A stretch of 44,463 nucleotides of DNA from assembly GCA_022819805.1 (NCBI GenBank), contig JAJEGO010000037.1:1-44463 (forward strand), written 5' to 3'. This document shows, piece by piece, positions 8,853 to 20,490 of this stretch (position 1 is its first letter; every line of letters starts with the position of its first letter). This stretch comes from Candidatus Dadabacteria bacterium. Lineage in GTDB: Bacteria; Desulfobacterota_D; UBA1144; Nemesobacterales; Nemesobacteraceae. The notes beneath the pieces are model-generated. The model was not told where the DNA came from. It was given only the letters and a program-made list of their open reading frames with translations, and did no database searches. The translations under genes and the position numbers were made by a program.

Positions 8853-8892
8853 AGCCGGGTCGGCGCAACGCCTTACGTGCGATCGTTAACGG

Positions 8893-9246
8893 TCAGGTGT
8901 CGGTCCAGACCGCGAATTCATTTCCGCTCGGTTCCCTGAAATGAAACCGGCGACCACCCGGAAATTCAAAGGTCTCGAGTTCGATCTTGCCCCCGGCCTT
9001 GCGGATAGCGGCAAGCGTCTGTTCTAGGTTGGCACTGTAGAAGACCACCAGAGCACCACCTGCGGCCTGTGTGCTTTCCAGTTCCGATCTGAAGAACCCG
9101 CCCTCAAGACCGGCGTCCGAAAATGCCATGTAATCTGGGCCGTAATCGGTAAAGGACCAGCCGAACACTTCGGCGAAAAAAGATTTCGTGCGCGCGAAGT
9201 CGCGGCACGGAAACTCGATATAGTCGATCTTGTTGTGATTTCCCAT
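8893..9246 (-). CDS. VOC (glyoxalase/dioxygenase superfamily) protein
   Basis: This 117-residue protein shows the paired beta-alpha-beta-beta-beta fold of the vicinal oxygen chelate superfamily: IDYIEFPCRDFARTKSFF at the N-terminus and a C-terminal EPSGNEFAVW, whose Glu is the usual second metal ligand. It is close in form to the VOC proteins annotated as glyoxalase-like. The histidine that normally starts the first metal site (HxE) is replaced, since the strand reads YIEF, so metal binding is uncertain. A good GGGGGA lies about 8 bases before the ATG. It is a single gene convergent with the radical SAM gene. The substrate is unknown. Confidence 0.8.
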   Translation of the reverse strand: MGNHNKIDYIEFPCRDFARTKSFFAEVFGWSFTDYGPDYMAFSDAGLEGGFFRSELESTQAAGGALVVFYSANLEQTLAAIRKAGGKIELETFEFPGGRRFHFREPSGNEFAVWTDT

Positions 9247-9333
9247 TTCTGTCCCCCATGCGACCGGATTTTCCGGCGAAAATGTTACGAAATTAAAATA
9301 GTGTGCAAGGAAACTTCGCCGGAGCGAGTCAAA

Positions 9334-10779
9334 TTAGAATCTCTGCGCTTTCCAGTCGGTGCCGTCCGGGCGGTCTTCAAGCACGATTCCCTTTGAACTT
9401 AAGTAGTCCCTGATCTCATCGGCCTTTTTCCAGTTCTTTTCCTTCCTGGCCGAGTTTCTCTCGTCTATGAGCTTTTCTATCTCAAAGGGGTCTATGTCTG
9501 AGAGGTTAGCGGTGGACTTTCTTTTCTCCATGTACTCGGCCGGTTCCTCGGAAAGCACTCCGAGCACTCCGCATATTTCCTTTATCTTCTCAAGCGCGAG
9601 AGTCGCGCTTTGAGTCTTTCCCACGGAGTCAAGCGACCTGTTAATCGAGCGTATCAGGTCAAAAAGGTTCCCCACTACGTCGGCGGTATTGAAATTGTCG
9701 CTCATCGAGGAGTAAAAGTCTTCTTCGAATTTTCTGATCGACCCTTCAAGTGCGAGATCGGAACCCTTGGCTTCTCGCGCCTCTGCGGCTCGTAGCAAAG
9801 TAAGGTATATCCTCTCAAGCGCCGCCTCGCTGTCATGCATGCTTTTTTCCGAGAAATCGGCGGGGTTCTGGTAGTGGTGGGAGAGAAAGAAAAGCCTTAT
9901 GGCCTCGGGAGACCATCTTTTGGTGGCTTCGGAGAGCGTGAAGAAGTTCCCGAGGGATTTTGACATCTTTTCCTTGTTTATCCTTATGAGGCCGTTATGA
10001 AGCCAGTACTTTGCGAACGGCTCTCCGGAGGCGGCCTCTGACTGGGCTATCTCGTTTTCATGGTGTGGGAAAATTAGGTCCTTTCCCCCTCCGTGTATCT
10101 CGAAATTCGTCCCCAGATACTCCATGCTCATGACGGAGCACTCTATATGCCATCCGGGCCTCCCGTTTCCCCACGGGCTTTTCCAGGCCGGCTCACCGGG
10201 TTTTGACTCTTTCCAGAGCGCGAAATCGAGAGGGTCTTCCTTCTCTTCGTTAACGTCTATCCTTACCCCTTCGAGCATGTGATCAAGCGATCTGCAGGAG
10301 AGCTTTCCGTAGTCGGGAAATTTTCTCACGGAGAAAAAGACGTTGTTGCCCGAACGATAGGCGAAACCTTTTTCCAATATTTTCTCTATAAGCGCTATTA
10401 TCTGTTCCAGATGCTCGGTTACCCTGGGCTCGACATCAGGGGTCTCGACCCCTATTGAGGCCATATCTTCTCTGTATTCCTTTATGTACTTCTCCGATAT
10501 CTCATCGCAACTCACGCCTTCCTGGTTCGCGCGGGTTATTATCTTGTCGTCTATGTCGGTGTAGTTTCTCGCGAACAGCACGTCGTAGCCCGCGTGGCGG
10601 AGGAATCTCTGTATTATGTCAAAAGACACGGCGGAGCGGGCGTGTCCCAGGTGGGCTGAGTCATATACCGTGGGACCGCAGACATACATCCGGACCTTGT
10701 CTCCTTCAAAGGGGATGAGATCTTCTTTTTTCTGGGAGAGGGAATTATAGATTTTTATCTTGGGAAGTTCTTTTCGCAT
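9334..10779 (-). CDS. cysS: Cysteinyl-tRNA synthetase
   Basis: CysS charges tRNA-Cys with cysteine. The class I signatures are present: HLGH in PTVYDSAHLGHARS and KMSKS in KEKMSKSLGNFF, together with the zinc-site segments VCGPTVYD, WHIECS and FPHHENEIAQSEA. The C-terminal DALR/anticodon region ends normally. The frame is open up to a TTG at 10863, but the conserved start KIKIYNSL lies only a few residues after the ATG at 10779, which gives 481 residues against 461 in E. coli; I therefore prefer this ATG although no clear Shine-Dalgarno precedes it. If the TTG is used, the protein gains a basic 28-residue extension. Confidence 0.93.
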   Translation of the reverse strand: MRKELPKIKIYNSLSQKKEDLIPFEGDKVRMYVCGPTVYDSAHLGHARSAVSFDIIQRFLRHAGYDVLFARNYTDIDDKIITRANQEGVSCDEISEKYIKEYREDMASIGVETPDVEPRVTEHLEQIIALIEKILEKGFAYRSGNNVFFSVRKFPDYGKLSCRSLDHMLEGVRIDVNEEKEDPLDFALWKESKPGEPAWKSPWGNGRPGWHIECSVMSMEYLGTNFEIHGGGKDLIFPHHENEIAQSEAASGEPFAKYWLHNGLIRINKEKMSKSLGNFFTLSEATKRWSPEAIRLFFLSHHYQNPADFSEKSMHDSEAALERIYLTLLRAAEAREAKGSDLALEGSIRKFEEDFYSSMSDNFNTADVVGNLFDLIRSINRSLDSVGKTQSATLALEKIKEICGVLGVLSEEPAEYMEKRKSTANLSDIDPFEIEKLIDERNSARKEKNWKKADEIRDYLSSKGIVLEDRPDGTDWKAQRF

Positions 10780-10945
10780 GTTTTCGGGGAGGTCGTAGCG
10801 GGGTTTCCTTGTCCCGCGGTATTTTCGAAAGGAAGATTTTACGTAGTCGTTCTCTAAATTCAAGAAGGGTTCTTCTCGGGGTCTTAAACCAGGATTGTTT
10901 CCACATTGTCTTGAAACCTGTTTCTGCTTTCTGATTTTTCGATTA

Positions 10946-10974
10946 AAAATAAATTTTCAGAAAGCCCTTGCCAA
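10946..10974 (-). promoter_or_regulatory. Putative cysS promoter
   Basis: On the minus strand TTGGCA (complement of 10969-10974) and TATTTT (complement of 10946-10951) are separated by 17 bases and point to cysS. Transcription would begin near 10939. The rest of the 10780-11050 stretch is AT-rich with no gene. Confidence 0.4.
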
Positions 10975-11055
10975 AGCAAAACCGTCCGTTAGTATGATGG
11001 TTCACTTTTTATTTTTCACTTGGAATTTCTTTTGTTTTCCTTGTTCTTTTGCAAG

Positions 11056-11083
11056 TTGACAATTACATGTGGGTGAGTATGCT
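11056..11083 (+). promoter_or_regulatory. rRNA operon promoter
   Basis: A perfect -35 box TTGACA (11056-11061) is followed after 16 bases by TATGCT (11078-11083). The upstream 40 bases are very T-rich and could serve as an UP element. It is about 90 bases before the 16S gene, the usual place for the rrn promoter. Confidence 0.6.
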
Positions 11084-11104
11084 ATTTTACCCATTTTGAT
11101 AGCT

Positions 11105-11117
11105 TGATCTTTGAAAA
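11105..11117 (+). promoter_or_regulatory. boxA antitermination element before 16S
   Basis: TGATCTTTGAAAA resembles the boxA consensus of rRNA leaders, which loads the Nus antitermination complex. A nearly identical copy occurs before the 23S at 12973-12985, which supports the call. Confidence 0.65.
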
Positions 11118-11123
11118 TTTAAT

Positions 11124-11142
11124 AGCAGACGATAGCGGGCGA
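11124..11142 (+). other. 5' arm of the 16S processing stem
   Basis: AGCAGAC and GCGGGCGA here pair with the segment TCGCTCGCCGTCTGCT at 12736-12751 just after the 16S, apart from a small bulge. Such a stem enclosing the precursor is the usual RNase III substrate. Confidence 0.6.
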
Positions 11143-11174
11143 ACTAGAGCAGTATCCGTAAATTCTTTTAAACT

Positions 11175-12711
<1,537 letters not shown>

Positions 12712-12793
12712 TTCACGGAGATATCTGTCTTTTTTTCGCTCGCCGTCTGCTTTTTATAAAAAAGTATTTTTCCTGCGCTTAAAAAGCAACAGG

Positions 12794-12870
<77 letters not shown>

Positions 12871-12873
12871 ATA

Positions 12874-12946
12874 GGGGGTGTAGCTCAGTTGGGAGAGCGC
12901 CTGCTTTGCAAGCAGGAGGTCGACGGTTCGAGCCCGTTCACCTCCA
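12874..12946 (+). tRNA. tRNA-Ala (anticodon TGC)
   Basis: The acceptor GGGGGTG pairs with CACCTCC with one G-T pair. The anticodon stem CCTGC/GCAGG encloses TTTGCAA with anticodon TGC. The discriminator is A at 12946 and the next bases are CAT, so CCA is not encoded, unlike in the neighbouring tRNA-Ile only 3 bases upstream. Confidence 0.95.
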
Positions 12947-12972
12947 CATAAAAAGAATTTCGAATGCTTTTT

Positions 12973-12985
12973 TGATCTTTGACAA
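12973..12985 (+). promoter_or_regulatory. boxA antitermination element before 23S
   Basis: TGATCTTTGACAA repeats the element found before the 16S at 11105-11117 with few changes. A second boxA in the spacer is common in rRNA operons. Confidence 0.65.
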
Positions 12986-13052
12986 TTGAATATAACGCTG
13001 AGAAACAGAATTGATCGTGTTGTTAGTATTATCGAGGATTTTCACGCCTCGC
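12981..13052 (+). other. 5' arm of the 23S processing stem
   Basis: This segment is largely complementary to 16000-16064 behind the 23S: for example TATAACGCTGAG pairs with CTCAGCGTTATA, TTTTCACGCCTCGC with GCGAGGCTTGAAAA (one mismatch), and GTGTTGTTAGTAT with ATACCAACACAAC with few mismatches. It would bring both ends of the precursor together for RNase III. Confidence 0.65.
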
Positions 13053-16000
<2,948 letters not shown>

Positions 16001-16064
16001 GAGGCTTGAAAATTCTCGATACCAACACAACACACAATTTTCTCAGCGTTATATTCAGTTGCCA

Positions 16065-16222
16065 AAGATTTTTCCGATTTGATTTAAGGTTGCCTTTTAG
16101 ATTAGAATTCTTCATAAAGTTCTTGACATGTTAGAATTTGTTGTGGTAGTTTATAAGCGAGTTTTAAATGTTTTTTAACTGAAATTATAATACGTTAAAA
16201 CCCCTAACCATAATCCACATGT
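16065..16222. other. AT-rich stretch without a gene
   Basis: No coding sequence and no 5S rRNA are visible. A TTGACA at 16123-16128 has no -10 box at the right distance. The first 45 bases show weak similarity to 20010-20055, the flank of copy C, as a faded extension of the repeat. Confidence 0.5.
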
Positions 16223-16257
16223 AAAAAAGCCCAGATCCGATTTCTCAGACCTGGGCT
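16223..16257 (-). terminator. Intrinsic terminator of the RTX lipoprotein gene
   Basis: On the minus strand AGCCCAG pairs with CTGGGCT, extended by about three inner pairs, and is followed by TTTTTT (complement of 16223-16228). It lies about 95 bases after the stop codon of the RTX gene. Confidence 0.8.
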
Positions 16258-16352
16258 GCAAGAGGAGATTAAATGTCTACTAGTTAGCGATGATGTTAGT
16301 TTCCTTACTCAAGGGAAACAACTCTAGAGGCAAATGAATCTCTCCTTAGGTT

Positions 16353-17840
16353 TTATTCAAATATCAAGAAAACCGAACCCTCTCCATCTCTTCCTATGAT
16401 GGCCTGGATGGTGGTGCCCAGGTTATAAGGGGCGTCGGTTCCTAAAATAACTGTCTGGCTAACTCCGCCCGTCGTAATCGTAAATATTCCGTCCGTCTGG
16501 ATAGGGTCCGAAGCTTTCGGCGTCCCCTCGGTGTTAGGCAACTGCTTGACGACGATTTTGTCAATTACGCCTGTCTGCCCTGCGGCCGGCAACTGAAAAT
16601 CTAAAATGGTATCCGTTGCGCCAGCCCTGGGAACCCAGACAACAAAGGTATCTTTCCCGGTAACATCATTGCCATCATCGGGGGGATCTCCAAAAAGGGT
16701 GTTGTTGCCTGCCTTGCCGTCAAGCTCATTGTCCGCGTCATCTCCCGTCAGGGCGTCGTTATCGGCACCTCCATGAACATTTTCAAAACCTTTGACTCCT
16801 GGAGCAGTGGAAAGAACAAAGGTTCCAGACACAACAATGGTGTCAGTACCCATACCGCCGTCAAGCGTGTCAGTCCCTCCGCCGCCAGTAATAACGTCAT
16901 CTCCGCCCATACCGTTAATGGTGTCGTTGCGAGAACCGCCTGTAAGCGTGTTGGCGTTGTCATCGCCCACCAGTTGGTTAGGGCCAGTTGCACTGCCCGT
17001 GACATTTTCAACGTTGGAAATCACGTCCTTGATATCTCCTACCTCCATCAAGGCACCTGCCGGCCGGACTTCCGAGAAACCATTATCTCCCCCCATAAGC
17101 CCAACATGAAGAACATTACCAGCACCATCTGCTTCTCCCAGTTGACCAGCGTCGGTGCCAGGCGCGATGGCAGCGAAACTTACGGTATCTACACCGTCAC
17201 CGCCGTCAAGAACATCTATGCCTACCAGATCGCTGTCAGTAAGAGTATCGTTTCCAGCTTCGCCATAGAGCTCATCGTTTCCAGCCCCACCGTCGAGATC
17301 GTCGTTGCCTTCTCCACCATAGAGCATGTCATCGCCCCCGTTACCCCTAAGAGTATCGTTTCCAGCATCGCCCCTGAGCACGTCATCCCCCGCGTCGTTA
17401 TAATTGTCCGGTGGGGTCGCCGGGCGCGCTTCGTGACCATACAAATTGTCATCGCCCAGTCCTCCCTCGAGGGTATCGTTGCCAGCCTCTCCGTTAATGG
17501 TGTCCTTGCCCCCGTTACCGAGTAGCGTATCATCTCCATCCGCACCGCTGATGGAATCAGGATAGTTGCTTCCACAAACCATATCGGCTCCATCGGAACC
17601 CACGAACACCCTGTCTCTGAGGGTCAACTGATGGTCGCACTCCGGCATTTCCGGAGGTGCCGGACACATTGCGGGGTCGCTAACTTCAGTTGCTTCCTCG
17701 TCGGAACACACATACACCGTAGGTCTAGGCACGTTCTTTTCCACCTCTACCTCCACGGTTTCCGTATCTGTGCAAGATATGCTTAGAACCCCTGCTGCCG
17801 TGCACAGCAACAGAATCATAAACAAGTTACGTAACTTCAT
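16353..17840 (-). CDS. RTX calcium-binding repeat lipoprotein
   Basis: The 495-residue protein begins with a signal peptide whose cleavage region VLSISC (Cys23) is loosely lipobox-like, though the residue at -3 is Ser rather than Leu. From about residue 80 it carries many RTX nonapeptide units of the form GGxGxDxLx (for example GGEGNDDLD, GEAGNDTLT, GGGGTDTLD) in two blocks, about 85-220 and 290-390, which fold into a calcium-loaded parallel beta-roll in known family members. The last 100 residues contain no enzyme motif. No type I secretion genes lie nearby. AAGGAGG lies 8 bases before the ATG and a terminator follows. It is probably a surface or periplasmic calcium-binding structural or adhesion protein. 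It sits between two copies of the 23S tail, and so may be mobile cargo. Confidence 0.85.
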   Translation of the reverse strand: MKLRNLFMILLLCTAAGVLSISCTDTETVEVEVEKNVPRPTVYVCSDEEATEVSDPAMCPAPPEMPECDHQLTLRDRVFVGSDGADMVCGSNYPDSISGADGDDTLLGNGGKDTINGEAGNDTLEGGLGDDNLYGHEARPATPPDNYNDAGDDVLRGDAGNDTLRGNGGDDMLYGGEGNDDLDGGAGNDELYGEAGNDTLTDSDLVGIDVLDGGDGVDTVSFAAIAPGTDAGQLGEADGAGNVLHVGLMGGDNGFSEVRPAGALMEVGDIKDVISNVENVTGSATGPNQLVGDDNANTLTGGSRNDTINGMGGDDVITGGGGTDTLDGGMGTDTIVVSGTFVLSTAPGVKGFENVHGGADNDALTGDDADNELDGKAGNNTLFGDPPDDGNDVTGKDTFVVWVPRAGATDTILDFQLPAAGQTGVIDKIVVKQLPNTEGTPKASDPIQTDGIFTITTGGVSQTVILGTDAPYNLGTTIQAIIGRDGEGSVFLIFE

Positions 17841-18183
17841 ATTGAATCCTCCTTAAAAATTAAAAATTTGAACTCTTAAAAACCCTGTTTCACTCTGTTT
17901 CCTAATTTCAGTTAAGAGGCGGAAGCTACGAAGCAATTTGTATCTATCGTTTTTCTTGTATATCTGTGCAAAGAGAACCAGTCTTATGTCGCTTGAATGG
18001 TGGTAATACGGTATTTTTCTCCTCTGAGAAATCACTCGGGCGTTCTGTTAAACTTAAGGTTGAGGGGTTTTTGGAGTTACGCTTTTCTTGCGGGATGGTC
18101 GCCGGGATGGGCAGCGAGGCTGCGGTTTTTCCTGATGTTAAAATTAGCTTCGCAGTTGCCACCCTTTCCAGTCACGCAACGCG
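17841..18183. other. Gap between recombinase and RTX gene
   Basis: Beyond the RTX ribosome binding site (complement of about 17849-17855), nothing definite is seen. Short frames in this stretch have no start signals and no protein-like composition. The RTX gene promoter must lie here or further right, but I cannot pick it out. Confidence 0.5.
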
Positions 18184-19176
18184 TCATCCGCAACCGTAGC
18201 GAATACGAGCGACGGCGTTACTCCCCGCAAGCTGATGCCTGGAGTAGAGGGCGGGCATTTGCGGTGACTGCCAGCGGCCTGCGATCTGCATATCGACGAG
18301 AGTTGCCCCGCTGGCGGCCATACTCTGCGCCGCCCCGACGCGCAGGGAATGACCGCTTACTCCCTCTATTCCTGCCTGTGCGGCCTGAGCTTTGAGAATG
18401 CGGCGTATGGACAAAGGGGATAAAGCTGTTTCACCGACTCGGGAAGTATGAATCTTTCCGCGTGATACTCTGCGAAAAAGCGCCCCGTTATCCACTCTTC
18501 CCGCTTCCCGCCACGCGCGAACCCGCACCATCGTCGGGCGGCCAAGATAAAGAACCGCTCCCCTGCCTTCCTGATCCGTCTTTGAGCGCCTGACACTCAG
18601 CCGCCCGGAACCGTCGGTTTCTTCCGTGACATCTGAGACAAGCAGCGCTGCCGCTTCGGAAATTCTCAGCATTGCGTCGGACATGACCGAGATCAAGGCT
18701 GCGTCACGGATGCCTGAAAGCGAATCCGGATCTTCGCTCGCCTTAGCTGCCATTGTATCAGCCTGTGTCCAGCTGACGCCGCGGGCCTGGCCGCGTCCCC
18801 GGTTTGCTCCCTTGCGGCGAAATCCCCGCATTGTCGCTACCGTAAGCCTGTTAACCGGGGACTTTGTGTCTCTGAGTTTCACGGCGTAGGAAACCGCCGC
18901 TATAGCCATTTGAGCCGTGGCGGGGGCCTTGCCCTCGGCTTCGAGTGTAGCGATGTAGCGGGCAAGAGCAACATCATTGAGCTTTTCAAGCAGCAGACCG
19001 ACATTGACTTCTTCTCCAGATTCAATCCCCATAAACGCTTCAAGACGACGCAGTGCCCCGCGGTAGGTCTTAAGGGTGTTTTCTGACACGGATTCGCTTA
19101 TAAGCTCTCTGAGATTCGCTTCCTCTTCTAGCAATTCCATGGAATGTGATTTCTCAAGTGTATTTTGCTCTCCCAT
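18184..19176 (-). CDS. Cre-like tyrosine recombinase
   Basis: The 330-residue protein has an N-terminal SAM-like core-binding domain (about 25-115) and a C-terminal catalytic domain. The catalytic residues are R171 (in LRISEAA), K199 (RSKTD), H276 and R279 (GHSLRVGAAQ), W302 (AGRWQ) and the nucleophile Y311 (ALYSRH). The spacing R279-W302-Y311 (23 and 9) and the use of Trp where most family members have His match phage P1 Cre (R292, W315, Y324) rather than XerC/XerD. AGGAGG lies about 8 bases before the ATG. It would cut and rejoin DNA at a specific site through a 3'-phosphotyrosine link. Copies of the 23S tail lie on both sides (15927 and 19871) and a decayed one directly upstream (19313), which makes them candidates for past recombination sites. 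Confidence 0.9.
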   Translation of the reverse strand: MGEQNTLEKSHSMELLEEEANLRELISESVSENTLKTYRGALRRLEAFMGIESGEEVNVGLLLEKLNDVALARYIATLEAEGKAPATAQMAIAAVSYAVKLRDTKSPVNRLTVATMRGFRRKGANRGRGQARGVSWTQADTMAAKASEDPDSLSGIRDAALISVMSDAMLRISEAAALLVSDVTEETDGSGRLSVRRSKTDQEGRGAVLYLGRPTMVRVRAWREAGRVDNGALFRRVSRGKIHTSRVGETALSPLSIRRILKAQAAQAGIEGVSGHSLRVGAAQSMAASGATLVDMQIAGRWQSPQMPALYSRHQLAGSNAVARIRYGCG

Positions 19177-19312
19177 AATAAATCCTCCTGCGATTTTTTA
19201 GGGAAATGCTTAATGTTTTTTCTCAATAGGAACAACAGGTTGGGGCCAGATAATGCGTAAGCGGCAGGGAGCACAGCATGCGAAGCAAGTCTGGAAAGTA
19301 AGGTTCCGTAAG

Positions 19313-19411
19313 GATTACGAGGTTGACAGGTTCGGGACCTAAGTTTTGCGGGGGGTTAAGTTGGCGGGTGTTAATCGACCGTGAAACTTGTCTTGAGGAT
19401 TGGAGGTTCTC
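19313..19411 (+). repeat. 23S-tail repeat, copy B (diverged)
   Basis: These 99 bases align without a gap to 15919-16017 (end of the 23S and start of the spacer): 69 positions agree and 30 differ, of which 27 are transitions. Identical runs include GATTACGAGGTTGA and CGACCGTGA. Fainter 23S similarity extends left to about 19272. It is not a functional rRNA end, since no upstream 23S is attached. It lies between the recombinase start and its putative promoter. Confidence 0.8.
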
Positions 19412-19462
19412 AACGACGGTCAGCGTTTGGTCGTTCGCCTGTGAAAATCAAGGTGATTAGCC

Positions 19463-19652
19463 CTCTACAACTAGCCACTTGCCCCATCATATTGTTAAGA
19501 AATTATTCTTTTAAGTTGAAGTTATCGTAACCACCGCAGGCTGTGAAAACTGCGTAGAACCTAATATTAATTCTACCCCTCAGCTTAACTGCTTGTCAAG
19601 TAAAAATTAAGTTATTTCAGGGTGATACAGAGCATTCGGTCCTAACAATCCC
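19463..19652 (-). repeat. Dispersed intergenic repeat, copy 1
   Basis: About 190 bases are similar to 41364-41563. Shared blocks (plus strand) are AACTAGCCACTTGC, GAATTATTCTTT (one mismatch here), CGCAGGCTGTGAAA, CTTAACTG, TTGTCAAGTAAA, GAGTTATTT-type and CGGTCCTAACA-type sequence, separated by less conserved bases. Most differences are transitions. On the minus strand it carries a promoter (19570-19599) followed by a short hairpin (CGCAG/CTGCG) and reads toward the recombinase. Confidence 0.8.
19570..19599 (-). promoter_or_regulatory. Putative promoter of the recombinase gene, inside the repeat
   Basis: On the minus strand TTGACA (complement of 19594-19599) and TAGAAT (complement of 19570-19575) are 18 bases apart. 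The second repeat copy keeps the same boxes and the same spacing at 41483-41512. The leader to the recombinase ATG would be about 390 bases and include copy B of the 23S tail. Confidence 0.6.
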
Positions 19653-19657
19653 GCGCT

Positions 19658-19679
19658 GTTCCACTCGGGTGAGTGGAAC
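19658..19679. repeat. Perfect 9-bp hairpin
   Basis: GTTCCACTC (19658-19666) and GAGTGGAAC (19671-19679) are perfectly complementary around the loop GGGT. There is only a TTT after it, so a terminator role is weak; a protein-binding palindrome is also possible. It marks the outer end of dispersed repeat copy 1. Confidence 0.6.
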
Positions 19680-19698
19680 TTTCAAACCTCCCCAACAT

Positions 19699-19717
19699 CA
19701 ATTCAGCTGATGAATTG
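19699..19717. repeat. Perfect 7-bp hairpin
   Basis: CAATTCA (19699-19705) and TGAATTG (19711-19717) pair around GCTGA, 20 bases from the previous hairpin. The remaining bases up to 19870 hold no gene or other structure that I can support. Confidence 0.45.
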
Positions 19718-19870
19718 CCTGGATAAGATGGCTCTTGGAAACTACACTGAGGGTTCAAAGAGGCGATCCGGGGTTTGGAGGGCTTGTAAGCTTAAGTCTG
19801 TAACCCCATCACCTTTCTAAAAGCGTGAATAAAGCGAAAAAATAAAAAATCGAGTTGACTTAAATTCATG

Positions 19871-20009
19871 GGTTGATAGGCTCAGGGTGTAAGTCCCGTG
19901 AGGGATTAATCTGATGAGTGCTAACCGACCGTGAGGATTACCGCGGCGCTTGAAAATTCTCGATACCAATACAACACACAATTTTGCTCAGCGTTATATT
20001 CAGTTGCCA
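19871..20009 (+). repeat. 23S-tail repeat, copy C
   Basis: This is a near-exact copy of 15927-16064, the end of the 23S plus the 3' processing arm, with about 8 differences. Its left edge is sharp (the bases before 19871 do not match the 23S), while to the right the similarity fades over about 40 bases. It is not attached to any 23S body, so it is a partial duplication or an attachment-site copy. Confidence 0.88.
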
Positions 20010-20067
20010 GGGATCCTTCCCCAAGTTGAAGGCGACCTTTCATAAGCAAGCTTTCCCCGTGAGATAT

Positions 20068-20490
20068 TTATTGCGTTTCCCAGGGATTTGTGATCTTGAC
20101 GTCCAGTCCGGCAAAATCCCCGATGTTCCGCGTGGCTACAGAGAGATCATGCGTTTTTGCGGTTCCCGCAATCAGCGCGTCACCTATGTCTAGCACGTGA
20201 CCAGACTTTTTGGCTTGCGCCCTGAACCACGCTGCCCACTCCGCTTCTTTTTTTGCCAGCGGCAGAATACGGTCTTCGTATTCAGAGACGAACTCTGATA
20301 AGAGGCTATGCAAGTCGAAACGACGCTTTCCCTCTGGGAGGAGTTGCAGACCGAATTCAAGCTCATGCAGAACGATTGGCGACAGCCAGAGCTGTTTCTC
20401 CTGCGCTGATATGAATGCTGACACTCTCGGATCAGGGTACTTTCTGGTCAGTTCCGATATAACGTTGGTGTCCAGAATGTAACCGCTCAT
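20068..20490 (-). CDS. vapC: PIN-domain ribonuclease toxin (VapC/FitB type)
   Basis: The 140-residue protein is a full-length PIN domain. The acidic metal-binding residues are D7 (YILDTNVISEL), E43 (LHELEFG), D101 and D104 (VLDIGDALIAG) and D125 (RNIGDF). PIN toxins of this group cut tRNA or rRNA in a magnesium-dependent way when freed from the antitoxin. The ATG overlaps the antitoxin stop by 4 bases, the classical coupled arrangement. The gene ends 59 bases from copy C of the 23S tail, at the edge of the accessory island. Confidence 0.92.
   Translation of the reverse strand: MSGYILDTNVISELTRKYPDPRVSAFISAQEKQLWLSPIVLHELEFGLQLLPEGKRRFDLHSLLSEFVSEYEDRILPLAKKEAEWAAWFRAQAKKSGHVLDIGDALIAGTAKTHDLSVATRNIGDFAGLDVKITNPWETQ

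Noticed and set aside
16773-17525. Plus-strand open frame (250 codons) opposite the RTX gene
   Set aside because: Repetitive coding DNA of the RTX repeats keeps the opposite frame open; the product is a low-complexity mirror of the repeats.
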